From an uncultured Oscillospiraceae bacterium (GTDB lineage: Bacteria; Bacillota; Clostridia; Oscillospirales; Ruminococcaceae): a stretch of DNA of 64,000 nt. The position numbers were made by a program, and so were the translations under genes. The notes beneath the pieces were generated by a model. That model searched no databases, was not told the origin of the DNA, and saw only the letters and a list, made by a program, of their open reading frames with translations. The stretch covers positions 184,622-248,621 of the forward strand of contig CAKSKG010000001.1 of NCBI GenBank assembly GCA_934464775.1, given 5' to 3'. Shown piece by piece: positions 26,184 through 35,033 of this stretch (its first letter is position 1; each line of letters starts with the position of its first letter).

Positions 26184-26984
26184 ATGGATTACACTGTCGA
26201 TAAAAATAATATAATTCTCCGCCAGCCCGATCTTGACCTCGATCAGACCCTTGACTGCGGACAGGCTTTCCGCTGGGAAAGGCTGAACGAAAATACATAT
26301 ACGGGCTTCTTTTTCCGCACTCCCCTTACAATATCCTCCGACGGAGATACCTTTACATTTCATGATACCTCCGAAGAAGCTTTTCTGAATATCTGGGCGG
26401 ATTACTTTGATCTATATACCGATTATTCCGAGCTGAAACGCCGCTTCTCCGAGGACGAAACGCTGAAAGCAGCCTGTGAATATGCTCCCGGAATACGTCT
26501 GCTGCGGCAGGATAAATGGGAATCACTCATATCCTTTATCATTTCACAGAACAACAATATCCCTCGTATAAAGGGCATAATAAACCGTCTCTGCGAGCAG
26601 TACGGCGGCTTTCCCCTGCCCGAACAGTTAAACGGAGTTACCGCCGATGATCTGGCATTTCTCCGTGCAGGCTTCCGCGGAAAATATCTTGCGGACTGCT
26701 GCATGAGAGTCAACAGCGGCATACTCGATCTTGAAAAAACTGCGGCTCTCCCCCTCGATGAAGCAAGAAAACAGCTCATGACCGTAAAGGGAGTCGGTCC
26801 AAAGGTGGCGGACTGCGTGCTGCTTTTCGGTATGCACCGCACGGAAGCTTTTCCGATCGACGTCTGGATAAAGCGTGTCATGGAACGCTATTACCCCAAC
26901 GGACTTCCCGAATGCACAAAGGGAAACGAGGGCATTGCCCAGCAGTATCTTTTCCACTATATGCGCACCAAGACAGATATTTAA
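26184..26984 (+). CDS. 8-oxoguanine DNA glycosylase (OGG/AlkA superfamily)
   Basis: 266 residues; base-excision repair glycosylase/lyase. The N-terminal beta domain has TLDCGQAFRWER, as in OGG1-type enzymes. The helix-hairpin-helix is LMTVKGVGPKVADCVLLFG, with the lysine that forms the Schiff base in GPKVADC and the catalytic aspartate in PIDVWI. The chosen ATG (26184) begins MDYTVDK; a longer frame overlaps the upstream gene. The ribosome site (AAAGAGA) is modest, so translational coupling with the upstream gene is plausible. Confidence 0.9.
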   Translation: MDYTVDKNNIILRQPDLDLDQTLDCGQAFRWERLNENTYTGFFFRTPLTISSDGDTFTFHDTSEEAFLNIWADYFDLYTDYSELKRRFSEDETLKAACEYAPGIRLLRQDKWESLISFIISQNNNIPRIKGIINRLCEQYGGFPLPEQLNGVTADDLAFLRAGFRGKYLADCCMRVNSGILDLEKTAALPLDEARKQLMTVKGVGPKVADCVLLFGMHRTEAFPIDVWIKRVMERYYPNGLPECTKGNEGIAQQYLFHYMRTKTDI

Positions 26985-27179
26985 AGCATACTGTTTCAAT
27001 TCATTTTGTATGCTATTGCATATATTCGCATAATTCCTCTTCAAAGCCGATTTTTTACGCCGTTGTTCAATTATATTTAAAAAATACAAAATGGATTACG
27101 GTATATATTTCCTGCATTTTTTAGTATAATTGAATTATAGAAAAAACGTAAATGTATCGGTCGAAAAGGAGGTCGTGCT

Positions 27180-28832
27180 GTGAAGAAAAAGATATATGTC
27201 AGCTTGTGCGGATATCTTCCCCATATGAAAAAAACTGCCGTTTGTCTCTGCACGGGCGACAGCTTTTCGATAGTCGATGCTTCCGATAACCAAACCGTTT
27301 ACAGCGGTCCCCTTTCCGAGCCTTATGAAGATCCCGATTCGGGCGATACAGTAAGAAAAGCCGACTTCTCCGACTTTGACCGCAAGGGTGAGTATTATAT
27401 AAAATGCGGCTACCGACGCTCCGAGAATTTTGTTATCGGCGACGATGCTTACAGCCCTCTGAAAAGGCTTCTGCTCTGCGGCTTAAAGCTGAACCGCTGC
27501 GGCTATGACCTTTACAGATCCGACAGCGGAAATATTTTCAAGGACTTTGCCCACGGAAAATGCCACAATGATTTTACCCAGCTGTTCTTCGGAGAGCAGC
27601 TTATGAATGTCAGCGGAGGCTGGCACTGCGGCGGCGGCTACGGAAAATATACCACCGTCACAGCCCTTACCTGCGCATTCCTGCTTTACAGCTACCGCCT
27701 TTATCCCGAAAGCTTCGCTTCCGATGATGAATCCGCTCTCCCCGAGATACTTGATGAATGCAGGTGGGGACTTGAATGGCTGCTGAAAATGCAGGCTCCC
27801 GACGGCGGAATTTACCACAAATGCGATGTTTCCGAACGTCTTATAGCTCCTCTTACTGCGGACAATGACGACGGTACATACTATATTTTCCCCGAATCCT
27901 CACAGGCAGCTGTGTTGTTTACGGCAGTTACCGCTCTTGCCGTGCCAATATACGAAAAATATGACCGTATGTTCGCAAGACGGCTGAGCCGTGCCGCTTC
28001 AAATGCATGGCTGTGGATAGTGAATTCAAGCAAATATGAGCCATGGAACGTTCCCACAGGCTCGTCCTCAACGGGACTGGGAGACTTCTCCGACCCCGAT
28101 GACAGCGACGATCTTCTCTGGATGATGAGCGAGATGTACGCCCTCACAGGTGACGAAAGCTTTCTCCGCAGCTTTAAGGAGCTTATCTACAAGACCGATT
28201 CAACGGGATTCAGCTTTAACAGCATAGGCGGACTTGCTTCGATCTCATGCCTGATGAATGCCGATTTCAACGACCCGACCCTTGATTTTTACATAAAGAA
28301 AAAGTTCGGCGACCGTGCCGACAAGCTGGCGTCAGCCGCACTTTCGGGCTATGGAAATGCCCTTTCGGTGCGCAGCGATCTCAGCGGCTACAGCGAATAT
28401 TCCAACATGAACGTCATCTCCGACTGCATTGTGTGCCAGACCGCATACATGATTTTCGGAATGCAGAAATACCTTGACGCTGCCGCTTCCATGATACAGT
28501 ATATCCTTGGGATAAACCCCATCGGCATAAGCTATATCACAGGCTCTGCGGAGGACTGTCCCTCCCGGCCGAGGCACGCAGGCTCAAGGACATCGGATAG
28601 TTCTGCCCCCTGTCCCGGACTTATCGTCGGCGGACCCAATTATTTCCGCAGCGACGATTTCACACGCTGGAAGCTGAACCGTTCAACTCCCCCGGCAAAA
28701 TGCTATATCGACAATGTATGCAGCATCTCCACCAATGAACCGTCATTGTATCTTTCCGCTGCCGCATTGCTCAGTGCGGCATTTTTTGACCGAAACGGCA
28801 GCAGAAGCTTTGACCTTGCAATAAACAGCTGA
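27180..28832 (+). CDS. GH9-like protein with a degenerate catalytic aspartate motif
   Basis: 550 residues. An N-terminal CelD-type immunoglobulin domain (about 4-88, ending SENFVIGDDAYSP) precedes an alpha/alpha-barrel as in family 9 cellulases. The canonical GGWYDAGDYGKY reads GGWHCGGGYGKY at 146-157, so both catalytic-base aspartates are replaced (Cys150, Gly153). The acid glutamate is apparently kept as Glu520 in STNEPSLYLSAAAL. There is no signal peptide, so it is cytoplasmic. It starts at a GTG with AAAGGAGGT about 7 bases upstream. The SGNH lipoprotein gene follows after 29 bases. It may be an inactive or repurposed enzyme, or a cytoplasmic exo-enzyme with a different base. Confidence 0.8.
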   Translation: MKKKIYVSLCGYLPHMKKTAVCLCTGDSFSIVDASDNQTVYSGPLSEPYEDPDSGDTVRKADFSDFDRKGEYYIKCGYRRSENFVIGDDAYSPLKRLLLCGLKLNRCGYDLYRSDSGNIFKDFAHGKCHNDFTQLFFGEQLMNVSGGWHCGGGYGKYTTVTALTCAFLLYSYRLYPESFASDDESALPEILDECRWGLEWLLKMQAPDGGIYHKCDVSERLIAPLTADNDDGTYYIFPESSQAAVLFTAVTALAVPIYEKYDRMFARRLSRAASNAWLWIVNSSKYEPWNVPTGSSSTGLGDFSDPDDSDDLLWMMSEMYALTGDESFLRSFKELIYKTDSTGFSFNSIGGLASISCLMNADFNDPTLDFYIKKKFGDRADKLASAALSGYGNALSVRSDLSGYSEYSNMNVISDCIVCQTAYMIFGMQKYLDAAASMIQYILGINPIGISYITGSAEDCPSRPRHAGSRTSDSSAPCPGLIVGGPNYFRSDDFTRWKLNRSTPPAKCYIDNVCSISTNEPSLYLSAAALLSAAFFDRNGSRSFDLAINS

Positions 28833-28861
28833 TATGATATATTTGAAAGGACGTCTTAAAA

Positions 28862-30151
28862 ATGAAGCTTAACAAAATCACTGCCTGCGCAGCGGCTCTT
28901 GCAATGTGCGCGGCTCTCACAGCCTGCGGAAACACAGCCGAACCCGATGAAACCACCGCAGCGGAGGTATCCTCCGAGCAGACAACAGTTCCTCCCGTTG
29001 TTATCGACGATGTCAATTCCACAACAGCCGCTCCCACAGAGCCTGTTGACCTTGATGCAGGTCTTACGGACGCAATGTATGAAAGAGGACTTATAAACGA
29101 GGGCGACACCTCCCGTCTTGCTGCCGCAATGAAAAAGGCACAGAACGGCGAGGACATCACCGTTGCCGTGATCGGCGGCTCTATCACACAGGGCACAGCC
29201 GCTTCAAACAATGCGCTCTGCTACGGTTCACTGTTCTTCCGGTGGTGGCAGGAGAAATTCCCCGAGTGCAATGTAAATACTGTAAATGCAGGCATCGGCG
29301 GCACAAACTCTTATCTCGGAGTAAACCGTGTTGACGATCAGGTGCTTTCATACAATCCCGACGTAGTGGTTGTGGAATTCTCCGTAAACGATACGGACAA
29401 GGTGCTGAACAAATATTCCTATGACAGCCTTGTAAGAAAGATACTTTCATATGAATCCAATCCTGCCGTTATACTGCTTTTCACAACTCAGGAGGACGGC
29501 ACAAGTCTCCAGGAAACACACAAGGAAATAGGCACAGCCTATGATCTTCCCATGCTCAGCTACCGTGAAGTGGTATATCCCGAGGTGGCTGCGGGAACTC
29601 TTGACTGGAAGGCGATCTCCCCCGACAACATTCACCCCAATGATGCGGGACACGGACTTATCGGACAGCTGCTGGGACGCTATCTTGACGGCATCTATGA
29701 TGAGCTTGACAGCATCAGCTCCGAGGTAACTCCCTTTACAGCCGACGGCTACACAAAGGATTACTACAAGAACGCAAAGATGTACTTCCCCTCAACCCTT
29801 GAAACACAGCTTGACGGCTTTGAAGTCGGCAGCAACACCGTTTACCCCGACAAGTTCCCCGAAAACTGGGTGACCGAAAACGGCGGCACGATCAGCTTTG
29901 AAGCAGACTTCCAGACCCTTGGTATGTTCTATCTGAAAACAACGGACGGCAAGGGCGGAAAGTATGAGATATATGTTGACGGCGAGCGACAGAAAACAAT
30001 AGATTCCGATTTCTCGGGCGGCTGGGGCAACTACGGCGCAACCGATTCGGTTGCGATAAATCAGACCTCCGAGCATCACTCCGTTGAGATCAAGCCTGCC
30101 GAGGGCAGCGAAAGCACATCAATGACTATCCTTGGCATCATGATGAGCTGA
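28862..30151 (+). CDS. SGNH/GDSL-family esterase lipoprotein
   Basis: 429 residues. Signal and lipobox (LTACG, cysteine near 22), then a Thr/Glu/Pro linker to about 70. The SGNH domain follows: block I VIGGSITQG (the usual GDS is GGS), block II NAGIGGTNSYLG, block III EFSVND and block V SPDNIHPNDAGH with the Asp-His pair. A beta-sandwich domain of about 120 residues (from about 305) ends the protein and may bind carbohydrate. It probably de-esterifies plant or bacterial polysaccharides on the cell surface. It is co-transcribed with the GH9-like gene and followed by a terminator. Confidence 0.85.
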   Translation: MKLNKITACAAALAMCAALTACGNTAEPDETTAAEVSSEQTTVPPVVIDDVNSTTAAPTEPVDLDAGLTDAMYERGLINEGDTSRLAAAMKKAQNGEDITVAVIGGSITQGTAASNNALCYGSLFFRWWQEKFPECNVNTVNAGIGGTNSYLGVNRVDDQVLSYNPDVVVVEFSVNDTDKVLNKYSYDSLVRKILSYESNPAVILLFTTQEDGTSLQETHKEIGTAYDLPMLSYREVVYPEVAAGTLDWKAISPDNIHPNDAGHGLIGQLLGRYLDGIYDELDSISSEVTPFTADGYTKDYYKNAKMYFPSTLETQLDGFEVGSNTVYPDKFPENWVTENGGTISFEADFQTLGMFYLKTTDGKGGKYEIYVDGERQKTIDSDFSGGWGNYGATDSVAINQTSEHHSVEIKPAEGSESTSMTILGIMMS

Positions 30152-30167
30152 TAACTATCTGATGATA

Positions 30168-30205
30168 AAAAAGGCTCTGCCGTACAAATTCGGCAGAGCC
30201 TTTTT
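30168..30205 (+). terminator. Strong intrinsic terminator
   Basis: A 15-bp perfect stem (AAAAAGGCTCTGCCG / CGGCAGAGCCTTTTT) lies 16 bases after the SGNH lipoprotein gene. Confidence 0.9.
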
Positions 30206-30309
30206 GTATTATCTGTATAATATTCATTTAATCTTATTGACAAATGACGTTAATATTGATATAATATTCACATAAGTTGTCCGATTACAAACGAAAGGAA
30301 TGATAATTC

Positions 30310-30852
30310 TTGGCAAATATTACATTTATTACAGGCGGTGCGGCAAGCGGAAAGAGCCGCTGGGCAGTGTCTTATTTCTCCTCCTGCGATGACGTACTTT
30401 ATATGGAAACTTCGGCTGAAAGCGATGCCGAGACAGAGGAACGAATCAAGTGGAACAGCGAACACAATGGTGTGAACTGGGTGGTAAAGACAGGCTGCGG
30501 CACCGATGATCCCGATATCGAAAACCACAAATTCTTTATCTTTGATAATCTTGCAAACTATACATCAAAGATAATCGACGAGATGTGCCTTTATCCCGAC
30601 AGCGCAGACGAGATAATCACAAAAAAGATCAAGCAGCGTGTTATCGGCGATGTTGCCGCACTTATGGACAAAATGCAGGAGATCGACGGAAATATCATCA
30701 TCATCTCCCTTGAAACAGGCTTCTCCGTATGCCCCGAAAACAAGAAGCAGGCATTTTTCAGAGAGGTGCTTGGAGCTGTCAACCAGCGTATCGCAAACAT
30801 GGCTTCCGAGGTATATGTTTCTATCAGCGGCATTCAGGTAAAGATCAAGTAA
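30310..30852 (+). CDS. cobU: Adenosylcobinamide kinase/guanylyltransferase-like protein
   Basis: 180 residues. The P-loop GGAASGKS is preceded by ITFIT and followed by the CobU-type block LYMETSAESDAETEERIKWN; ISLETGFSVCPENKKQAFFREVLGAVNQRIA corresponds to the conserved VTNEVG...R-x-x-G-x-x-N segment. CobU phosphorylates adenosylcobinamide and adds GMP in cobalamin salvage. The start is TTG with AAAGGA 10 bases upstream; a nearby ATG is out of frame. No other cobalamin gene is in the window, and some motifs (Asp-Cys-Leu box) are weakened, so a divergent kinase of another role is possible. Confidence 0.72.
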   Translation: MANITFITGGAASGKSRWAVSYFSSCDDVLYMETSAESDAETEERIKWNSEHNGVNWVVKTGCGTDDPDIENHKFFIFDNLANYTSKIIDEMCLYPDSADEIITKKIKQRVIGDVAALMDKMQEIDGNIIIISLETGFSVCPENKKQAFFREVLGAVNQRIANMASEVYVSISGIQVKIK

Positions 30853-30878
30853 TTATGTACTTACATATGCTTACATAA

Positions 30879-30913
30879 AAATACCGTCCGTTTCCGAAAA
30901 ACGGGCGGTATTT
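30879..30913 (+). terminator. Terminator after cobU
   Basis: A stem (AAATACCG...CGGTATTT with an inner CCGTT/AACGG, one mismatch) is followed by GTTTT. Confidence 0.7.
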
Positions 30914-30938
30914 GTTTTATGCCGCTTAAAACAAACTA

Positions 30939-30967
30939 TTGAAAAATCCCGATTCCTATGTTATAAT
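30939..30967 (+). promoter_or_regulatory. cdaA promoter
   Basis: TTGAAA (30939-30944), 17 bases and TATAAT (30962-30967), about 38 bases before the cdaA start. Confidence 0.8.
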
Positions 30968-31005
30968 ATAATATACTATAATTATAAAAAGGAATGATCG
31001 ACAAA

Positions 31006-31902
31006 ATGGATCTGCTGTATGATCTTGGCAATACCTTTGCCAGCGTGCTTCCCATTACCTTCTGGGACGTGCTTGATATCGCTGTGCTGGGATATCTTAT
31101 TTATAAAGTGATAAAGCTGATGCGTGAAACACGTGCAGGCGGACTTTTTAAAGGTCTTATAATTCTTGTGGCAATATATCTGATATCAAGCATATTCCAG
31201 ATGAAAGCCATAAAATATCTGCTGAACAAGGCAATGGAAGTGGGACTTTTCGCTCTTATCGTACTTTTCCAGCCCGAGCTTCGCCGTACACTGGAGAAGA
31301 TCGGTCATTCAAAGGTATCGAAGATCGGCGTTTTCGGCTCGAATGAATCCTCAAACGATACTGCCGTAGTATGGAATAACGCTATCGACTCCATATGCGA
31401 TGCCTGCGAGGATCTTTCCTCCACCACAACAGGAGCGCTTATCGTTATTGAAATGGAAACAAAGCTCGGCGAGCAGATCGACAACGGAACCATAATCAAC
31501 GCCACCCCCAGCAAGGAGCTTTTCGGAACGATATTCTTCCCGAAAACTCCGCTTCATGACGGTGCCGTCATTATCCGTGACGGAATGGTGCTGGCGGCAG
31601 GCTGCTTCCTGCCGAAGCCCCAGAACGAAGAACGCATCAACAAGGAGCTTGGCTCCCGTCACCGTGCGGCTATCGGAATGAGCGAAAACTCCGATGCTAT
31701 CGTAGTTGTCGTTTCCGAGGAAACAGGCGTTATCTCGGTTGCGGAAAACGGCGAGCTTACACGCCGCCTCAGCAGGGACGATCTGAAAAAATATCTCCGT
31801 GACAGGATCATTCCCGAAAAGGTCACAAAGGCAGGCAGCTCAAATAAGCCGAAGAAAAGCAATCCCGAAAGAAAAAAGCTTTTCCGCAAGAAAAATCCCT
31901 GA
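31006..31902 (+). CDS. cdaA: Diadenylate cyclase CdaA
   Basis: 298 residues. Three hydrophobic helices in the first ~95 residues anchor the enzyme in the membrane. The DisA-type domain has the DGA motif in LHDGAVII and the RHR motif in SRHRAAIG, which together make c-di-AMP from two ATP, a regulator of potassium and cell-wall balance. The C-terminus is Lys/Arg-rich. The ATG at 31006 is chosen because the AAAAAGGA site directly abuts an earlier ATG at 30994. It is followed 22 bases later by the CdaR-like gene. Confidence 0.93.
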   Translation: MDLLYDLGNTFASVLPITFWDVLDIAVLGYLIYKVIKLMRETRAGGLFKGLIILVAIYLISSIFQMKAIKYLLNKAMEVGLFALIVLFQPELRRTLEKIGHSKVSKIGVFGSNESSNDTAVVWNNAIDSICDACEDLSSTTTGALIVIEMETKLGEQIDNGTIINATPSKELFGTIFFPKTPLHDGAVIIRDGMVLAAGCFLPKPQNEERINKELGSRHRAAIGMSENSDAIVVVVSEETGVISVAENGELTRRLSRDDLKKYLRDRIIPEKVTKAGSSNKPKKSNPERKKLFRKKNP

Positions 31903-31924
31903 CGAAGAAAGACGGTTTTGAAAA

Positions 31925-33253
31925 ATGCTTAATTTAAATTTCAAGAACGCAGGTACAATGCTGAAAAAAATGATCGAAACTGACACCTCCACGAAGATAA
32001 TATCAATCATTGTGGCGATCGTCATATGGTTTGCTATCTCCGTCAGCGTTTACCCCACCATTACAAAAACTCTTTACAATGTTCCCGTAAAAATAGATTT
32101 TACAGGAACCTATGCCGAGGCAAATTCGCTCAGTGCGGCTTCGCTTTCCGAGGAATCCGCCAATGTTTATATAACGGGCGAAAGAAGCCAGATAGGTAAT
32201 CTAAGTGCGGACGAGGACATCACCCTTACCGTTGACACCTCGGGAATAACCTCCGCAGGCTCTTACCGTCTGCCTCTGGAAATATCCAACAGCTCCGGCA
32301 AGACCTTTGACGTAAACAAAATAGACCCTGCTTTCGTTACTATCGAGGTGGAGAAGATCATCACAAAGGATTTCACCGTCACCGCAAAGCTGGACAGCAG
32401 CATCAACATCGCCGACGGATTTATGAGCAAGGAGCCTGTGATCGTTTCCGATGATACAATATCGGTAACAGGCCCCGAGGATCAGATAAATTCCATTACC
32501 GACGTTGTTGTCACCGTTTCCTCCGCCGAGCCTGTGACACTTTCGTCCTCCTATGAATTTACCACAAGCAACATCGTGCTTTACAACAATTCAGTAATTA
32601 TCTCCGACACCGACGGCAGCATAAGATACAACAAGACCAACTTCACCGTTCAGATACCCGTTTATGCACGTCAGACCCTTCCTCTGGAGGTCAGCGTTGT
32701 AAATGCTCCCGACGGCTTTGACATCGACAGCTTCAAGAAGCAGCTCGTTCTTTCGGCAACGGAGCTGGACATAGCCGCTCCCACCGACAAGATAAAGGAC
32801 ATCACCAGCATCAATATCGGAACGATAAATATGCGTGAAGTTGACATCGGCTCCACATTTACATTCAACATCGAAAACATTCTGCCCGAGGGCTACGAAA
32901 ATCTTTCGGGACTCAATGCGGTAACAGTCACCTGCCCCTCCGAGGGACTTTCAAAGAAGCTTGTGGCTATCAGAGGAAACACTATCCAGATAATCAACAA
33001 GCCGTCCCAGTTTGATTTTGAGCTTATCACATCTACCCTCATGCCCTATTTCATCGGTCCCGAGGACAAAATAGACGATCTTACATCTACCGACATCACC
33101 TGTCAGATAGATATGCTCAACACCGATTTCAACAATCAGGAGGGCGACTTTATCCTGCCTGTAACATTTACCATTAACAACAGCAGTGATATCTGGATAA
33201 ATGCAGGCTCTGCATCGCTGAATGTATACGTACAGGCAAAAGCCAAGAATTAA
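31925..33253 (+). CDS. cdaR: YbbR-domain protein, CdaA regulator
   Basis: 442 residues. One membrane helix near residues 26-44 (IISIIVAIVIWFAISVSVYP) is followed by tandem extracytoplasmic YbbR repeats of about 80 residues each, with recurring NVPV, 'xVxVxG' and DISxI-type strand patterns. CdaR binds CdaA in the membrane and tunes c-di-AMP output. The usual third gene glmM is not next. The start is weakly supported (AAAA only upstream), so coupling to cdaA is likely; MLKKMIE a few codons in is an alternative. Confidence 0.88.
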   Translation: MLNLNFKNAGTMLKKMIETDTSTKIISIIVAIVIWFAISVSVYPTITKTLYNVPVKIDFTGTYAEANSLSAASLSEESANVYITGERSQIGNLSADEDITLTVDTSGITSAGSYRLPLEISNSSGKTFDVNKIDPAFVTIEVEKIITKDFTVTAKLDSSINIADGFMSKEPVIVSDDTISVTGPEDQINSITDVVVTVSSAEPVTLSSSYEFTTSNIVLYNNSVIISDTDGSIRYNKTNFTVQIPVYARQTLPLEVSVVNAPDGFDIDSFKKQLVLSATELDIAAPTDKIKDITSINIGTINMREVDIGSTFTFNIENILPEGYENLSGLNAVTVTCPSEGLSKKLVAIRGNTIQIINKPSQFDFELITSTLMPYFIGPEDKIDDLTSTDITCQIDMLNTDFNNQEGDFILPVTFTINNSSDIWINAGSASLNVYVQAKAKN

Positions 33254-33269
33254 CGGAGTATAATATAAT

Positions 33270-34850
33270 ATGTCAGTAATAATCCCCGAGATAAAGACCC
33301 CTGCCGATGCGGACGAAAGCGCAATAATCGCCGCCGCACTGAAAAAAGCAAAGATCAGACCGAGCGATGTTATCCGTTCGGGAATACACAAAATATCACT
33401 TGACGCAAGAAAGCGTGACAACATACATCTTGTTTCATCGGTGTGGGCGGAGCTGCCCGAGGCTCTTGAAAAGAAGCTTTGCGCAAAGGACAGCACAATT
33501 TCCGCAGTATCGCCTCAGCCGTTCCGACCCGTTATCGGAACGCAGAAGCCCAAGGGCCGCATAGCCGTTGCAGGCTTTGGCCCCGGAGGAATGTTTGCGG
33601 CGCTGACCCTTGCGGAATACGGCTACCGTCCAATTGTTTTCGAGCGTGGCTCCGACGTGGACGCCCGTGTTGAAGCCGTAAACACATTCTGGAACGGCGG
33701 AAGCTTTGACCCTGCCACCAACGTACAGTTCGGCGAGGGCGGCGCAGGCACATTTTCCGACGGCAAGCTCACCACAAGAATAAAGGATCCGCTCTGCCGC
33801 CACGTACTGGAAAAGTTCACGGAAATGGGCGCTCCCGAAGAAATTCTTATCAAAGCCAAGCCACATATCGGCACGGACAAGCTCCGCGGCATTGTAAAGA
33901 ATATTCGCAAGAGAATCATCGAGCTGGGCGGAGAAGTCCGCTTCGGCTGCCCCGTTACGGACATTGACATATCGGGCGGAAAGCTTCGCTCGGTAACGGC
34001 AGGCGGCGAGACGATCCCAGTATCGGCGCTTATCCTCGCCATAGGACACAGTGCAAGAGACACCTTTGAGATGCTTGTGAACAAGGGAATATTTCTTGAA
34101 CCTAAGCCCTTTTCCTGCGGCGCACGAATCGAGCATCGTCAGGAGGACGTGAACCGCAGTCTGTACGGAGAATATGCGGACAATCCCTCTCTGCCCCAGG
34201 GCGAATATCAGCTGTCCTACCGCAAAAACGGCCGCGGAGTATATACGTTCTGTATGTGCCCCGGAGGAACGGTAGTACCCTCGCAAAGCGAGGATAAAAC
34301 CATAGTCACCAACGGAATGAGCGAATTTTCCCGCAGCGGAGCAAACGCAAATGCGGCGCTTGTTGTATCGGTATCCCCCGATGATTTCGGACGTGACCCG
34401 TTGAGCGGCGTTGAATTTGCACGCAGCATAGAGCGCAGAGCATACCATGCATCGGGCAGCTATTCGGCGCCTGCAACCACGGTCGGAGCATTTCTGGACG
34501 GCGGCAGCTCTCTTTCGGGAGCATCGGTGACTCCCACCTATGCAAGAGGAGTAACAGCCTGCGGCTTTGATAAATTCCTGCCTGCGTTCATAACGGACAT
34601 GATGAAAGAGGGCATCGGAGTATTTTCCAAGAAGATGCGCTGCTGGGGCGACAAGGGAGCTGTCCTTACAGGCCCCGAAACAAGAACATCATCTCCCGTA
34701 AGGATCGTCCGAGTAGAGAATTTTCAGGCTGCAAATGCGGCAGGGCTTTATCCCTGCGGAGAGGGTGCAGGCTATGCAGGCGGCATAATGTCAGCCGCAG
34801 TGGACGGCATAAAATGCGCAGCGGCGATAATGTCCGTATACGGAGAATAA
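33270..34850 (+). CDS. FAD-dependent dehydrogenase, COG2509 family
   Basis: 526 residues. A small N-terminal domain of about 90 residues is followed by the FAD Rossmann motif IAVAGFGPGGMFAALTLAEYG and FERG. NVQFGEGGAGTFSDGKLTT, the CMCPGG block and the C-terminal GLYPCGEGAGYAGGI are characteristic of COG2509 proteins, whose substrate is not established. It starts 16 bases after cdaR, where many Firmicutes carry glmM, and is probably in the same transcript. A strong terminator follows. Confidence 0.85.
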   Translation: MSVIIPEIKTPADADESAIIAAALKKAKIRPSDVIRSGIHKISLDARKRDNIHLVSSVWAELPEALEKKLCAKDSTISAVSPQPFRPVIGTQKPKGRIAVAGFGPGGMFAALTLAEYGYRPIVFERGSDVDARVEAVNTFWNGGSFDPATNVQFGEGGAGTFSDGKLTTRIKDPLCRHVLEKFTEMGAPEEILIKAKPHIGTDKLRGIVKNIRKRIIELGGEVRFGCPVTDIDISGGKLRSVTAGGETIPVSALILAIGHSARDTFEMLVNKGIFLEPKPFSCGARIEHRQEDVNRSLYGEYADNPSLPQGEYQLSYRKNGRGVYTFCMCPGGTVVPSQSEDKTIVTNGMSEFSRSGANANAALVVSVSPDDFGRDPLSGVEFARSIERRAYHASGSYSAPATTVGAFLDGGSSLSGASVTPTYARGVTACGFDKFLPAFITDMMKEGIGVFSKKMRCWGDKGAVLTGPETRTSSPVRIVRVENFQAANAAGLYPCGEGAGYAGGIMSAAVDGIKCAAAIMSVYGE

Positions 34851-34865
34851 ATTTCAGCAACACTT

Positions 34866-34906
34866 GCTGTAATTCCCGAGCATGATTCGGGAATTACAGC
34901 TTTTTT
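34866..34906 (+). terminator. Terminator of the cdaA-cdaR-COG2509 operon
   Basis: A 14-bp perfect stem (34866-34879 with 34887-34900) is followed by six T residues. Confidence 0.92.
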
Positions 34907-35033
34907 ATTTTAATAAAAATGCGGAAAATAATATTTTTTTCAAAAGGTATAAATTTCTTATATATGACAACAATAATTGCAGGAAATATCCTCTCAGTTA
35001 TTATTACGTAATGTAAAAAGGAAGGTCATGTGT

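Noticed and set aside
27180..28832. GH9 gene as a frameshifted pseudogene
   Set aside because: The frame is open over 550 codons with intact N- and C-terminal motifs and a strong ribosome site; only the catalytic motif is altered.
33435..34448. 337-codon minus-strand frame opposite the FAD-dependent protein gene
   Set aside because: No recognisable protein features; the plus strand has clear FAD-binding motifs.
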